Shown piece by piece: positions 25,432 to 34,574 of a stretch of 64,000 bases of DNA; the first letter of the stretch is position 1, and every line of letters starts with the position of its first letter. The stretch is from positions 63,516 through 127,515 of the forward strand of contig NZ_LMIJ01000011.1 of the NCBI RefSeq assembly GCF_001428665.1. The letters run 5' to 3'. A program made the position numbers and the translations under genes. This stretch comes from Acidovorax sp. Root219 (lineage in GTDB: Bacteria; Pseudomonadota; Gammaproteobacteria; Burkholderiales; Burkholderiaceae_C). Below the pieces are notes generated by a model, which was not told the origin of the DNA, searched no databases, and saw nothing but the letters and a program-made list of their open reading frames with translations.

Positions 25432-26406
25432 TCAGCGCGTCCAGGGCAGGTCGCGGGCCGTGCCTTGGATAACGGGGTGCTCGCGGTGCAGCACCTCGCC
25501 GGCCAGCACGCGCTCGTAGTAGCGCAGGTAGCCGCGTGCCATGGCCTCGGCGCTGAAGTGCTGCTGCACATGGGCATGGCAGGTGCGCGGGTCGGCCTTG
25601 TGGGCACGCACGGCCTCGGCCAGTTCGCTGGCGCTGGCCGACAGGCTGCCGCACTCGGCAGGCACGAGTTCGGGCAGCGCGCCGTAGGGCGTGCTGAACA
25701 CCGGGCAGCCGAAGTACAGGCTTTCGATCACCGCCAGGCCAAAGGGCTCGTGCCAGCGCACGGGGAAGATCAGGCCGCGCGAGGCGTTGAGCAGCTCGTT
25801 CTTCTGCTGGCCGCCGACCATGCCGAAGAAATGGATCCGGCGCGACAGCGTCCAGCGAAAACCGCGCTTGAAGTTGATGCGGTTGCCGCCGAGCACGTCG
25901 AGCTCCACACCGGCCAGCTTGGCCACCTTGATGGCGCCGGCCACGTTCTTCACGCCCCAGGCCGCCTTGCCCAGGAAATGGTAGTGCGAGCGCGGGCGCT
26001 CGAAATCCACCGGGCCATAGGCCGACCAATCGAGGCCGTTGTAGACGAACTCGGTCGACCCATAGCGCGCGGCATGGTTGCGCGAGAGGAACACCGTGTT
26101 CAGCGGCAGCGGCTTGGGCTTGCGCGCGTTGCCGTGCTCGGTGACGAGGTAGGGGCGCGAGGGTTCGCTGCGCGGGTTGAACTGGAAGTGGGTGATGTCC
26201 ACGTCGGCCGGGATCTGGCTGTCCCAGGGCTGATCAGGCTTGATCGGCAGCACCTGGGCGAAGTCGCAGCTCGAGCCCTCGGGCACCAGGTAGCTCACGC
26301 GGTGGCCCAACTGCACCAGAGTCTTGCCCAGGTCCCAGATCACGCGCTCGGTACCGCCGTAGCCGTACACCGGGATGGAGGAGTTGTTGACCAGCAAGAT
26401 GTGCAT
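25432..26406 (-). CDS. GT4-family glycosyltransferase
   Basis: A 324-residue retaining glycosyltransferase with a GT-B fold. GGTERVIWDLGKTL near residue 18 is the acceptor-side glycine loop, and RWHEPFGLAVIESLYFGCPV near residue 218 is the EX7E donor-binding motif of family GT4. It should add a sugar from a nucleotide donor to an envelope polysaccharide or LPS core on the cytoplasmic face. It is the last gene of a minus-strand cluster that also contains an O-antigen-ligase-like protein and a GT2, 20 bases after the ligase stop. Donor and acceptor are unknown. Confidence 0.9.
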   Translation of the reverse strand: MHILLVNNSSIPVYGYGGTERVIWDLGKTLVQLGHRVSYLVPEGSSCDFAQVLPIKPDQPWDSQIPADVDITHFQFNPRSEPSRPYLVTEHGNARKPKPLPLNTVFLSRNHAARYGSTEFVYNGLDWSAYGPVDFERPRSHYHFLGKAAWGVKNVAGAIKVAKLAGVELDVLGGNRINFKRGFRWTLSRRIHFFGMVGGQQKNELLNASRGLIFPVRWHEPFGLAVIESLYFGCPVFSTPYGALPELVPAECGSLSASASELAEAVRAHKADPRTCHAHVQQHFSAEAMARGYLRYYERVLAGEVLHREHPVIQGTARDLPWTR

Positions 26407-26426
26407 GGAATGGAGGATACCTGTCG

Positions 26427-27683
26427 TCAGAAGGGGCGGCCGCAGCCGATGCGGGCGCGCCGCTCATGCAGGGCCGCCAGCACCAGCGGGCACATGAAGA
26501 GGTAGAACATGTTGCCGCTGTTGTGCGCCAAGAAGACCTGGGTCAGGCCGAAGCCGATGTACGACAGCGGCAGCATCACGCCCACCAGGCACAGCGAGAG
26601 CGATTCGCGGTCCATCTTGCCCGCACCGTCGCGGATGCGCCGGGCCGTGGGCCAGAACATGACCAGCGGAATGCCGTAGAACGCCAGCAGCAGCAGCACG
26701 CCAGGGAGGCCGCGCTTGGCGAACAGGTCCAGCGCCTCGTTGTGCGCGTGGCCGAATTCGAGCACCACGGGGTGCGCCAGGCCAGCGGCGACGCGGCGCG
26801 CCTTCTCCTGCTCGTAGCCGGCCCGACCCCAGCCGGTGAACGGCCGGTCCCAGCCCATCTGCCAGGCCAAGTGCCAATGGGCCAGGCGCTGGCCCACGGA
26901 GCTGCGGCCATCACCGCGCTGCTGGTAGGTCTGCACCTCCTGGCGCGCTTCGTCCACGCGCTGCTCGACGGCCGGCACCTGCGACAGGGCCGCAGCGGCC
27001 AGCGCCAGGGCACACAGGCCCCAGTACACACGGCGCTGGCCCGTGGTGCGCACCAGCAGCCAGGCGCACACGGGCAACAGCAACACCAGCGCCAGCCAGC
27101 CGCCGCGCGACTGCGACAGGACCGAGCCCACCGCGCCGAGCACGATGGCGGCCGTGAGCAGCAGCCGCTGCCAGGCCACCCAGCGCTTCCACTGCACCAC
27201 CAGCAGCAGGCCGCTCATCACGGCCAGCAGCATGCTCAGGTTGCCGTACTGGATGGCATTGGTGAAGCCACTGGCGCGCGGCAGCGCCTGCACGCCAATC
27301 TGGTAGATGGCCACCAGGCCGCTGCCGACGGCGCCCACCGCCACGCCCATCCACAGCCAGGAGGCGCGCGGCTCGAACGTCATGAGGTAGAAGATGCACG
27401 GCAGCGCCAGCAGGTACTTGACCGGGCGGTCCATGCTGCCCCAGCCCCAGGTGGCGCCCACGTCAAGCAGCCACAGGGCGGCCATGCACGAAAAGGCGGC
27501 CAGCAGCCACCAGGCGGCGCGGGGGGCGGGGCGCTTCCACCACACTGGCGCGCTGGCCAGCGCCGCCAGCAGCAGCAGCGCCGCGCCATAAGAATAGCCC
27601 GAGGGCAGCCACAGGGCCAGGCCAGGCACCATGAATGCGCCGATGCTCGCGCAGCGCCCGAACCAGCGGTAGGACCTGACCAT
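26427..27683 (-). CDS. O-antigen ligase/polymerase-like (Wzy_C) membrane protein
   Basis: A 418-residue polytopic protein with roughly ten to twelve membrane helices and a large periplasmic loop in the C-terminal half. That loop contains GWGRAGYEQEK and GHAHNEALDLFAKRGLPG, the H-x-H-N-x-x-L signature of the WaaL/Wzy_C family, which transfers or polymerises undecaprenyl-linked glycans in the periplasm. The ATG at 27683 overlaps the GT2 stop by one base (TGATG), so the two are coupled; the upstream open frame is a shadow over the GT2. Whether it is a ligase or another O-glycan transferase is not decidable here. Confidence 0.88.
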   Translation of the reverse strand: MVRSYRWFGRCASIGAFMVPGLALWLPSGYSYGAALLLLAALASAPVWWKRPAPRAAWWLLAAFSCMAALWLLDVGATWGWGSMDRPVKYLLALPCIFYLMTFEPRASWLWMGVAVGAVGSGLVAIYQIGVQALPRASGFTNAIQYGNLSMLLAVMSGLLLVVQWKRWVAWQRLLLTAAIVLGAVGSVLSQSRGGWLALVLLLPVCAWLLVRTTGQRRVYWGLCALALAAAALSQVPAVEQRVDEARQEVQTYQQRGDGRSSVGQRLAHWHLAWQMGWDRPFTGWGRAGYEQEKARRVAAGLAHPVVLEFGHAHNEALDLFAKRGLPGVLLLLAFYGIPLVMFWPTARRIRDGAGKMDRESLSLCLVGVMLPLSYIGFGLTQVFLAHNSGNMFYLFMCPLVLAALHERRARIGCGRPF

Positions 27684-28498
27684 CACCGTATCACCCGGCC
27701 GGTGAGGCTGTCGCGGTCGTAGTGCAGGGCCGCATACCGCAAGAAGCCCTCCAGCGCCACGAACAGGCAGTACAGGAAGCCCGCGCCCCCACACAGGAAG
27801 CCCAGGCGGAACACATACAGACGCAGGAACATCGAGCCGCCCGAGGCCAAGCCGCGCAGCACGCCACCGCGCTTGCCCGCCTCGGCCCGCTTGGCGGCGC
27901 CCAGCATCACATACTGGGTGAGCTTTTCGAGGCTGGTGCGCACCGAGTTGCGGGTGTAGTGCAGCAGGCGGGCGCGTACCAGATGGCGCGGCACGGCCAC
28001 ACCACCGGGTTCGGGGTGCAGCTGCGCCTGCTCGTGCACCACGCCCGTGAATTCACGGACCATGGAGCGCACGAACAGCCGCTCGATGCGCGACTGCGAC
28101 AGAAAATAGCGCAGCTCCTGGCCAAAGGCCACCATGCGCCAGCGGATGGTCCACACGCCGCGTGCGCCCGAGCGCACGATGGCCTGCAGCTCCTGCTGGA
28201 AGGCCGGCGTCATGACCTCGTCGGCATCGAGGAAGAACACGTAGTCACCCCGCGAATGGGCGAGCAGGCGGTTGCGCTGCACGGCAAAGCCCTGCCAGTC
28301 GGGGTAGGAATGGACCTCTGCACCCAGGCCCTGGGCCAGGGCGACGGTGTTGTCCGTGCTGCCGCTGTCAACCACCAGCACCTGGTGGGCAAAAGCGGCG
28401 CTGCGCAGGCAGGCTTCGATACGGTGCGCTTCGTTGTGCGTGAGCACCGCCACCGTGAGCGTGGGCGACGGTTTCTCGTCGCCAGCGGCCGCCGACAT
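27683..28498 (-). CDS. GT2-family glycosyltransferase (LPS core type, WaaE/KdtX-like)
   Basis: A 271-residue family 2 glycosyltransferase. The N-terminal GT-A domain begins LTVAVLTHNEAHRIEACLRS, with VVDSGSTDNT for nucleotide binding and the metal-binding FLDADEV near residue 92. An RxxIERLF-VREFTGVVHE segment and a C-terminal pair of hydrophobic stretches resemble the LPS-core WaaE/KdtX beta-1,4-glucosyltransferase group. It starts three bases after the zinc-finger gene and is coupled to the ligase-like gene. I infer a role in LPS core or cell-surface glycan assembly. Confidence 0.9.
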   Translation of the reverse strand: MSAAAGDEKPSPTLTVAVLTHNEAHRIEACLRSAAFAHQVLVVDSGSTDNTVALAQGLGAEVHSYPDWQGFAVQRNRLLAHSRGDYVFFLDADEVMTPAFQQELQAIVRSGARGVWTIRWRMVAFGQELRYFLSQSRIERLFVRSMVREFTGVVHEQAQLHPEPGGVAVPRHLVRARLLHYTRNSVRTSLEKLTQYVMLGAAKRAEAGKRGGVLRGLASGGSMFLRLYVFRLGFLCGGAGFLYCLFVALEGFLRYAALHYDRDSLTGRVIR

Positions 28499-28501
28499 CC
28501 G

Positions 28502-28708
28502 TCAGTGGCCAGCGTGCACGTGCTCGCCCGCCTTGAGGCGGTACACCGTGCCGCAGTAGGGGCACTTGGCCTCTCCGCTGCGGGCCACGTCCAGATAGAC
28601 CTTGGGGTGGTTGTTCCAGATTTTCATGTCCGCCTTGGGGCTCGGGCAGAAGACCCCGCCCTGGGCGTTCAAGTCCTTGGCCAGCAGTTCGATCGCAGCT
28701 TGGGACAT
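28502..28708 (-). CDS. zf-CHCC zinc-finger protein (NDUFS6-like)
   Basis: A 68-residue protein with the zf-CHCC ligand set C21, H34, C49 and C52 (the last two in CPYC), the fold shared with the mitochondrial complex I subunit NDUFS6. Bacterial members are small cytoplasmic proteins of unknown role. It is packed between ilvE and the GT2 with three-base gaps on both sides, so it is surely in the same transcript. This neighbourhood is common in Burkholderiales. A structural zinc role is certain from the motif; anything beyond that is not. Confidence 0.9.
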   Translation of the reverse strand: MSQAAIELLAKDLNAQGGVFCPSPKADMKIWNNHPKVYLDVARSGEAKCPYCGTVYRLKAGEHVHAGH

Positions 28709-28711
28709 GGT

Positions 28712-29650
28712 TCAGACCTTTGCCAGCCAGTGGGCGTATTGGGGATTGCGGCCGTTGACGATGTCAAAGAAGGCGCTCTGGATCTTCTCGGTGATCGGGC
28801 CTCGGCTGCCGCTGCCGAGCTCGATGCGGTCGAGCTCGCGGATCGGCGTGACTTCGGCGGCCGTGCCGGTGAAGAAGGCTTCGTCGGCAATGTAGACCTC
28901 GTCGCGCGTGATGCGCTTTTGCACGATCTCCAGGCCCAGGTCCTTGGCGATGTGGAACACGGTGTTGCGCGTGATGCCGTTCAGGGCGCCGGCCGACAGG
29001 TCGGGCGTGTAGATCACACCGTTCTTGATCACGAAGATGTTCTCGCCCGCGCCTTCGCTCACGAAACCGCTGCTGTCCAGCAGCAAGGCTTCGTCGTAGC
29101 CGTCGTCCAGCGCTTCCATGTTGGCCAGGATGGAGTTGGTGTAGTTGCTCACCGCCTTGGCCTGGGTCATCGTGATGTTCACGTGGTGGCGGGTGTAGCT
29201 GCTGGTCTTGACGCGGATGCCGCGCTGCATGCCCTCTTCGCCCAGGTAGGCGCCCCAGGCCCAGGCGGCCACCATCAGGTGGATCTGGTTGCCCTTGGGC
29301 GAAACGCCGAGCTTTTGCGAGCCGATCCAGGTCAATGGGCGCAGATAGCCCGACTCCAGGTTGTTTTCGCGCACTACGGCCTTCTGCGCCTCGTTCACTT
29401 CTTCCTTGCTGAAGGGGATCTTCATGCGCAGGATCTTGGCACTGTTGAACAGGCGGTCGGTGTGCTCTTCGAGGCGGAAGATGGCCGTGCCGTCGGCGGT
29501 CTTGTAGGCGCGCACGCCTTCGAACGCGCCGCAGCCGTAGTGCAGGGTGTGGCTCAGCACGTGGATCTTGGCGTCGCGCCAATCCACCATCTGGCCGTCC
29601 ATCCAGATCTTGCCGTCACGGTCGGCCATTGAGGGAACTACGGGGCTCAT
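28712..29650 (-). CDS. ilvE: branched-chain amino acid aminotransferase
   Basis: A 312-residue fold-type IV PLP enzyme. The opening DGKIWMDGQMVDWRDAKIHVLSHTLHYG spans residues 12-39, FEGVRAY follows, and the catalytic lysine is K165 in MTQAKAVSNY. E-G-A-G-E-N-I-F and FFTGTAAEVTPI bind the cofactor. It interconverts Leu, Ile and Val with their 2-oxoacids. The ATG at 29650 is the family start; 25 upstream codons are non-homologous. It leads the zinc-finger and glycan genes with very short gaps, an unusual pairing of amino acid metabolism with envelope assembly. Confidence 0.94.
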   Translation of the reverse strand: MSPVVPSMADRDGKIWMDGQMVDWRDAKIHVLSHTLHYGCGAFEGVRAYKTADGTAIFRLEEHTDRLFNSAKILRMKIPFSKEEVNEAQKAVVRENNLESGYLRPLTWIGSQKLGVSPKGNQIHLMVAAWAWGAYLGEEGMQRGIRVKTSSYTRHHVNITMTQAKAVSNYTNSILANMEALDDGYDEALLLDSSGFVSEGAGENIFVIKNGVIYTPDLSAGALNGITRNTVFHIAKDLGLEIVQKRITRDEVYIADEAFFTGTAAEVTPIRELDRIELGSGSRGPITEKIQSAFFDIVNGRNPQYAHWLAKV

Positions 29651-29690
29651 GGGTGTCCTTTGAATTGCTGTGGGTCGCAAAAGAGCGATT

Positions 29691-30137
29691 TTACGGGGCT
29701 GGCGGCACCTCGGCCACTGGGGCAACTGCGGGCGGCACCTCTTCCTCCTGCGCCGGGCGCACGAGCTCCCACTTCACGAGCTTGCCGTTCTTGAACTCAC
29801 AGGTCACGAACGAGCGGCTGCCGTCCGTCCAGCGGTACAGCTCAGGCTGGGCGCCATCGTCCGACAACAGCTGTCCCAGCGAGCGCGTCATGGCCACCAC
29901 ATGCATCAGGTTCACCCCGGCCCGCAGCTTGGCGTTGAGCATGACGGCGCTGCCCACGTGACCGATAGGCCTGTCTGCCGCTTTTTTCAGCACAGTCATC
30001 AGGCGCGTGAAGTGCAGCAGCGCCCACATCAGGAGCCCGCCCCCCACAGCGGCCACGCCGGGCCACCCATAGGACACAAAACCGAACACCAGGGCACCCA
30101 CGGCAGCGAGCGGAACAAACATATTGCGCAAATTCAT
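29691..30137 (-). CDS. small membrane protein of unknown function
   Basis: A 148-residue protein that I do not recognise as a characterised family. Two adjacent hydrophobic segments (about residues 6-24 and 26-45, each rich in Gly/Ala/Val) anchor it. A soluble region of about 80 residues contains YRWTDGSRSFVTCEFKNGKLVKWEL, followed by a short Pro/Ala/Val-rich tail. The ATG at 30137 begins at the hydrophobic region; longer open sequence upstream enters the promoter. Relatives in this family of bacteria are sometimes mislabelled as glycerate kinase, which the sequence does not support. It lies 40 bases ahead of ilvE on the same strand. Confidence 0.75.
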   Translation of the reverse strand: MNLRNMFVPLAAVGALVFGFVSYGWPGVAAVGGGLLMWALLHFTRLMTVLKKAADRPIGHVGSAVMLNAKLRAGVNLMHVVAMTRSLGQLLSDDGAQPELYRWTDGSRSFVTCEFKNGKLVKWELVRPAQEEEVPPAVAPVAEVPPAP

Positions 30138-30388
30138 GGGCGGTATTGTCATATGGCCAGCGCGTGCCGCCGTACGTGAAGACCGCAGGTCTTGCGGGTA
30201 CTGCCCGCCGATGGGCGCCAAAAACCCTCGCAGGCCGCACCAGCATGGCCCGGGCTGCAGATTCGTTGTGCAAACGCTACATCAAATGCATACGGGTGCC
30301 TGGCGTATGGCGCAACCGTGCGCTGCGGTTTACGCTCGCCAGTTGATACAACCTGATACGCCGGGTGACGCCTGCGCAAGCACAAGCC

Positions 30389-32155
30389 ATGAAACTGGAC
30401 AACATACGCCTTTCCCCCAAACTCTGGGGGTCTATCGTGGGCCTGCTGGGTGCCATGCTGCTGGTCTCCCTCTGGTCGCAATACCAGGCCTCGCAGGTCA
30501 TGGCGCAGACGCTGGCGTCGCTGGAGGCGTTCGAACAGCGCATCTCCCTGGCCCAGCAATGGAAAGGCGCGACCGAAACCACGGGCGAGCGCGTGCTGGC
30601 CAGCAATTCCACGCCCGATGCGGAGCTGACCACGCTGTTCGACGCACGCGTGAAGGCAGGCGTGACCGGCATCTCCGGCATCCAGTCCAAGGTGGTGGAA
30701 CTGGCCACCAGCCCCGCCGACAAAGCTGCGCTGGAGCGCGTGGCCAGCGAACGCACCAATGTGCTGGCGCTGAACAAGCAGGCCCGCGAGATCAAGCTGG
30801 CCGGCGATGCTGCCGCTTTCAAGACCTTCGTGGAGTCGAAATACCTGGGCGCCATCGGCCGCTACGTGGATTCGCTGGAAGCCTTCGTGCAGCTGCAGCA
30901 GTCGCAGCGCGACACGGCCAAGCAGGAGGCTGCAGGCGCCATGGCCCGTGCCCGCGCGCTGGCCTGGACCATCCAGGCCGTGGTGTTCCTGCTGGGACTG
31001 GCACTTTCCTTCCTGCTGGTGCGCTCGATCTCCCGGCCGCTGAACGATGCGGTGCAGCTGACCGACGCCATTGCCGGTGGCAACCTCACCGTGCAGTCCT
31101 CGGATGACCGCCAGGACGAGTTCGGCCACCTGCTGCGCTCGGTCTCGCAAATGGCGGCCAAGCTGCGCGGCCTGGTGTCGGAAGTGCGCAGCGGCGTGGA
31201 TTCGATGTCCAACGCCTCGGTGGAGATCGCCACCGGCAACCACGACCTCTCGTCGCGCACCGAGCAGACCGCCGCCAACCTGGAAGAAACCGCCGCCAGC
31301 ATGGAGGAGCTGACCGCCACCGTGACCCAGTCGGCGGACACCGCACGCCAGGCCAACCAGCTGGCCAGCACGGCCGCGCAGGCCGCCGGTCGGGGTGGCG
31401 AGGTGGTGGCCCAGGTGGTGACCAGCATGCAGACCATCACCCACAGCTCGCGCAAGATCGCCGACATCATCGGCACCATCGACGGCATCGCTTTCCAGAC
31501 CAATATCCTGGCGCTCAATGCCGCCGTGGAAGCGGCCCGGGCCGGCGAACAGGGCCGGGGCTTTGCCGTGGTGGCCAGCGAGGTGCGCGGCCTGGCGCAG
31601 CGCAGCGCCGAGGCGGCCAAGGAGATCAAGGGCCTGATCACGGCGTCGGTGGAATCGGTGGAGACCGGATCCGAGCAGGTCACCCAGGCCGGCCAGGCCA
31701 TGGACGAGATCGTCAGCAGCGTGCGCCGCGTGTCGGACCTGATCGGCGAGATCACTGCGTCCTCGTCCGAACAGCGCGACGGCATTGCCCAGGTGAACGT
31801 GGCCGTGACCCAGCTCGACCAGATGACGCAGCAGAACGCCGCGCTGGTCGAGGAATCCGCCGCCGCCGCCTCGTCGCTGCGCGATCAGGCCCAGCGCCTG
31901 GCCGAGGTGGTGTCGGTGTTCAATGTGGGCTACCAGCCGGCCGCTGCTGCACCCGCGCCCCGGCCGGCCCCGGCCCGCGCCCCGGTGCCGCGCCCAGCCG
32001 CGACGGCCACTGCCAAAGTCACTTCACCTGGCAGCGCGACCCGCAAACTGCAGGCGCCCAAGCCCGCACCTGCGGCCGCCAAAGCCCCGGCACCGGCCGC
32101 CGCCAGGCCCGCCCCCAAGGCCAAGGGCTCGGACGAAGACTGGGAATCCTTCTGA
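30389..32155 (+). CDS. methyl-accepting chemotaxis protein
   Basis: A 588-residue chemoreceptor. Helix 1 is at about residues 12-30, then a periplasmic four-helix-bundle ligand domain to about 190, helix 2 near 190-210, a HAMP region, and the signalling domain whose hairpin tip is the highly conserved [20 protein letters not shown] (residues about 365-384). After the methylation helices comes a linker of about 60 residues rich in Ala/Pro/Lys, ending in the pentapeptide DWESF. Such a C-terminal pentapeptide tethers CheR/CheB in high-abundance receptors. The ATG at 30389 is preferred over an upstream GTG. It is a lone gene; no che operon is in the window. Confidence 0.94.
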   Translation: MKLDNIRLSPKLWGSIVGLLGAMLLVSLWSQYQASQVMAQTLASLEAFEQRISLAQQWKGATETTGERVLASNSTPDAELTTLFDARVKAGVTGISGIQSKVVELATSPADKAALERVASERTNVLALNKQAREIKLAGDAAAFKTFVESKYLGAIGRYVDSLEAFVQLQQSQRDTAKQEAAGAMARARALAWTIQAVVFLLGLALSFLLVRSISRPLNDAVQLTDAIAGGNLTVQSSDDRQDEFGHLLRSVSQMAAKLRGLVSEVRSGVDSMSNASVEIATGNHDLSSRTEQTAANLEETAASMEELTATVTQSADTARQANQLASTAAQAAGRGGEVVAQVVTSMQTITHSSRKIADIIGTIDGIAFQTNILALNAAVEAARAGEQGRGFAVVASEVRGLAQRSAEAAKEIKGLITASVESVETGSEQVTQAGQAMDEIVSSVRRVSDLIGEITASSSEQRDGIAQVNVAVTQLDQMTQQNAALVEESAAAASSLRDQAQRLAEVVSVFNVGYQPAAAAPAPRPAPARAPVPRPAATATAKVTSPGSATRKLQAPKPAPAAAKAPAPAAARPAPKAKGSDEDWESF

Positions 32156-32183
32156 CTCCGCGAAACTGAAAGGCTGAAAGCCT

Positions 32184-33563
32184 TCAGCCCATCTCGCGCA
32201 CGACGTTCATCGCCTCTTCCACGCGCTCCACCGCGTGGATGGTGAGCCCCTCGATAGGCTTCTTGGGCGCATTCGCCTTGGGTACCACGGCCACGCTGAA
32301 GCCGAGCTTGGCGGCTTCCTTGAGCCGCTCCTGCCCGCGCGGTGCGGGCCGCACCTCGCCCGCCAGGCCCACCTCGCCAAACGCGAGGAAGCCGCGCGGC
32401 AGCGCCTTGCCGCGAAGGCTGGAGGTGATGGACAGCATCACGGCCAGATCGGCCGCCGGCTCGCTGATGCGCACGCCGCCCACCGCGTTCACGAACACGT
32501 CCTGGTCCATGCAGGCCACGCCCGCGTGGCGGTGCAGCACGGCCAGCAGCATGGCCAGCCGGTCCTTGTCCAGGCCCACCGACAGGCGCCGGGGGCTGGG
32601 GCCGCCGCTGTCCACCAGCGCCTGGATCTCCACCAGCAGCGGGCGAGTGCCCTCCAGCGTCACCATCACACAGCTGCCCGGCACGGGCTCGCTGTGCTGG
32701 CTCAGAAAGATGGCGCTGGGGTTGCTCACGCCCTTGAGGCCCTTCTCGGTCATGGCAAACACGCCGATCTCGTTGACCGCGCCGAAGCGGTTCTTGATGG
32801 CGCGCACCAGGCGGAACTGGCTGTGCGTGTCGCCCTCGAAGTAGAGCACCGTATCCACCATGTGCTCGAGCACGCGCGGGCCGGCAAGCGCTCCTTCCTT
32901 GGTGACGTGGCCGACGAGCACGATGGCCACGCCCGAGGACTTGGCCGCGCGCGTGAGGTGGGCCGCGCATTCGCGCACCTGGGCCACCGAGCCCGGGGCC
33001 GAGGTGAGCTGGTCGGAGTACACCGTCTGGATGGAATCGATCACGGCCACGGCGGGCTGCATGGATTCGATGGTGGCCAGGATCTTTTCGAGCTGGATCT
33101 CGGCCAGCACATTGACCTGGCTGTGGTCCAGCCCGAGCCGGCGCGAGCGCAGCGCCACCTGGGCACCGCTTTCCTCGCCGGTCACGTACAGCGTGGGCAG
33201 GCCCGCGCGCTGCAGCGCATCGAGCGCCTGCAACAGCAAGGTGGATTTGCCGATGCCTGGGTCGCCGCCGATCAGCACCACGCCCCCCTCGACGATGCCG
33301 CCGCCCAGCACCCGGTCAAGCTCGTCGATGCCGCTGGGCGTGCGCTCCACGTCGCTGGCCTCGATGGCCGACAGCGGCATCACCGCCTGGGCCTGGTTCA
33401 GGCCCGCGAACTGCGCGCCGCTGTAGCGGTTCTTGCCCGGCCCGGCCTCGGCCACCTGCTCGATCAGCGTGTTCCAGGCGCCGCAGGCGGGGCACTTGCC
33501 CAGCCAGCGCGGGCTGGTGCCGCCGCATTCGGTGCAGGTGAAAACGGTTTTTTCTTTGGCCAT
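32184..33563 (-). CDS. radA: DNA repair protein RadA
   Basis: A 459-residue RadA. Residues 8-28 form the zinc finger (C10, C13, C24, C27), the Walker A motif is GGDPGIGKST at 99-108, and the RadA-specific KNRFG lies near residue 257, followed by a Lon-like C-terminal domain. RadA is a hexameric helicase that promotes branch migration of recombination intermediates. The length is normal for the family. It is convergent with the chemoreceptor (28 bases apart) and divergent from the HpaI-type aldolase gene, with 156 bases between them. Confidence 0.96.
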   Translation of the reverse strand: MAKEKTVFTCTECGGTSPRWLGKCPACGAWNTLIEQVAEAGPGKNRYSGAQFAGLNQAQAVMPLSAIEASDVERTPSGIDELDRVLGGGIVEGGVVLIGGDPGIGKSTLLLQALDALQRAGLPTLYVTGEESGAQVALRSRRLGLDHSQVNVLAEIQLEKILATIESMQPAVAVIDSIQTVYSDQLTSAPGSVAQVRECAAHLTRAAKSSGVAIVLVGHVTKEGALAGPRVLEHMVDTVLYFEGDTHSQFRLVRAIKNRFGAVNEIGVFAMTEKGLKGVSNPSAIFLSQHSEPVPGSCVMVTLEGTRPLLVEIQALVDSGGPSPRRLSVGLDKDRLAMLLAVLHRHAGVACMDQDVFVNAVGGVRISEPAADLAVMLSITSSLRGKALPRGFLAFGEVGLAGEVRPAPRGQERLKEAAKLGFSVAVVPKANAPKKPIEGLTIHAVERVEEAMNVVREMG

Positions 33564-33719
33564 GGCGTGGGAAATGGGGACAAACAGAAGGCAGGCTGGT
33601 GACTATACCGGCCAGCCCCGCCAAGGCGCATTGCCGGGGCAATTGGCGCACGCCCGCCGCAGGGTGTGCACAACCCGTACGATGGCGGCCTTGCACCAGA
33701 GCCAGAAAGAGACGCACGC

Positions 33720-34544
33720 ATGCAAACCCCCATCAACCCCTTCAAGCAGGCCATGGCCCAAGGCCGCGCGCAAATCGGCCTGTGGCTGGCCCTGGCCGAT
33801 GCCTACAGCACCGAGGTACTGGCCGGCACGGGCTACGACTGGCTGCTGCTCGATGGCGAGCACGCGCCCAACGACCTGCGCTCGCAGCTGCACCTGCTGC
33901 AGGCGGTGGCCAGCGCAACCAGTGCGCTACCCGCTGGCGCGCAACCACCCCACGCGATTGCGCGCGTGCCCGTGGGCGACACGGCGCTGATCAAGCAATA
34001 CCTCGACATTGGAGCCACCACCCTGCTGGTACCCATGGTGGACACCGCCGAGCAGGCCCGCGACCTGGTGCGCGCCACGCGCTATGCGCCCGAGGGCGTG
34101 CGCGGCATGGGCAGCTCCCTGGCGCGCTCCTCGCGCTGGCAGGCCTACCCGAACTACGTGCACGAGGCCAATGCCCAGGTGTGCCTGCTGGTGCAGGCCG
34201 AGACGGTGCAGGCCCTGGATAACCTCGACGCCATCGCCACTGTGCCGGGCGTGGACGGGGTCTTCATCGGCCCGGCGGACCTGTCGGCGTCGATGGGCCA
34301 CCCGGGCAACCCCGGCCACCCCGATGTGCAGGCCGCGATCACCGAAGGCATTGCGCGCATCCTGCGCGCGGGCAAGGCGCCGGGCATCCTGGCCACCAAC
34401 GAGGCGCAGGCGCGCCACTGGCTGGCAGCGGGCGCGCTGTTCGTGGCCGTGGGGGTCGATACCATGCTGCTGGCCAGTGCGGCCCGGCAGTTGCTGGCGC
34501 GCTTTCGCGCGGACGCCCCAGCCGCAATGCCCAACGGATACTGA
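33720..34544 (+). CDS. HpcH/HpaI-family class II aldolase
   Basis: A 274-residue TIM-barrel aldolase that cleaves 2-keto-3-deoxy or 4-hydroxy-2-oxo acids to pyruvate and an aldehyde. The conserved blocks are [12 protein letters not shown] near residue 40, the active-site arginine/glycine loop [15 protein letters not shown] near 125, the metal/pyruvate-binding EA-N and QAE segments, and [10 protein letters not shown] near 183. The ATG at 33720 starts at [10 protein letters not shown], the typical family N-terminus. It is followed after 30 bases by a ketopantoate-reductase-like gene, and together with the GST they may form a small catabolic operon. Homoprotocatechuate-type versus sugar-acid specificity is unresolved. 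Confidence 0.92.
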   Translation: MQTPINPFKQAMAQGRAQIGLWLALADAYSTEVLAGTGYDWLLLDGEHAPNDLRSQLHLLQAVASATSALPAGAQPPHAIARVPVGDTALIKQYLDIGATTLLVPMVDTAEQARDLVRATRYAPEGVRGMGSSLARSSRWQAYPNYVHEANAQVCLLVQAETVQALDNLDAIATVPGVDGVFIGPADLSASMGHPGNPGHPDVQAAITEGIARILRAGKAPGILATNEAQARHWLAAGALFVAVGVDTMLLASAARQLLARFRADAPAAMPNGY

Positions 34545-34574
34545 ACACCCTTCGATATGGAAAGCAATGCAACG

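Noticed and set aside
29691..30137. Glycerate kinase label for the small membrane protein
   Set aside because: At 148 residues with two membrane helices and no kinase motifs, it cannot be a glycerate kinase.
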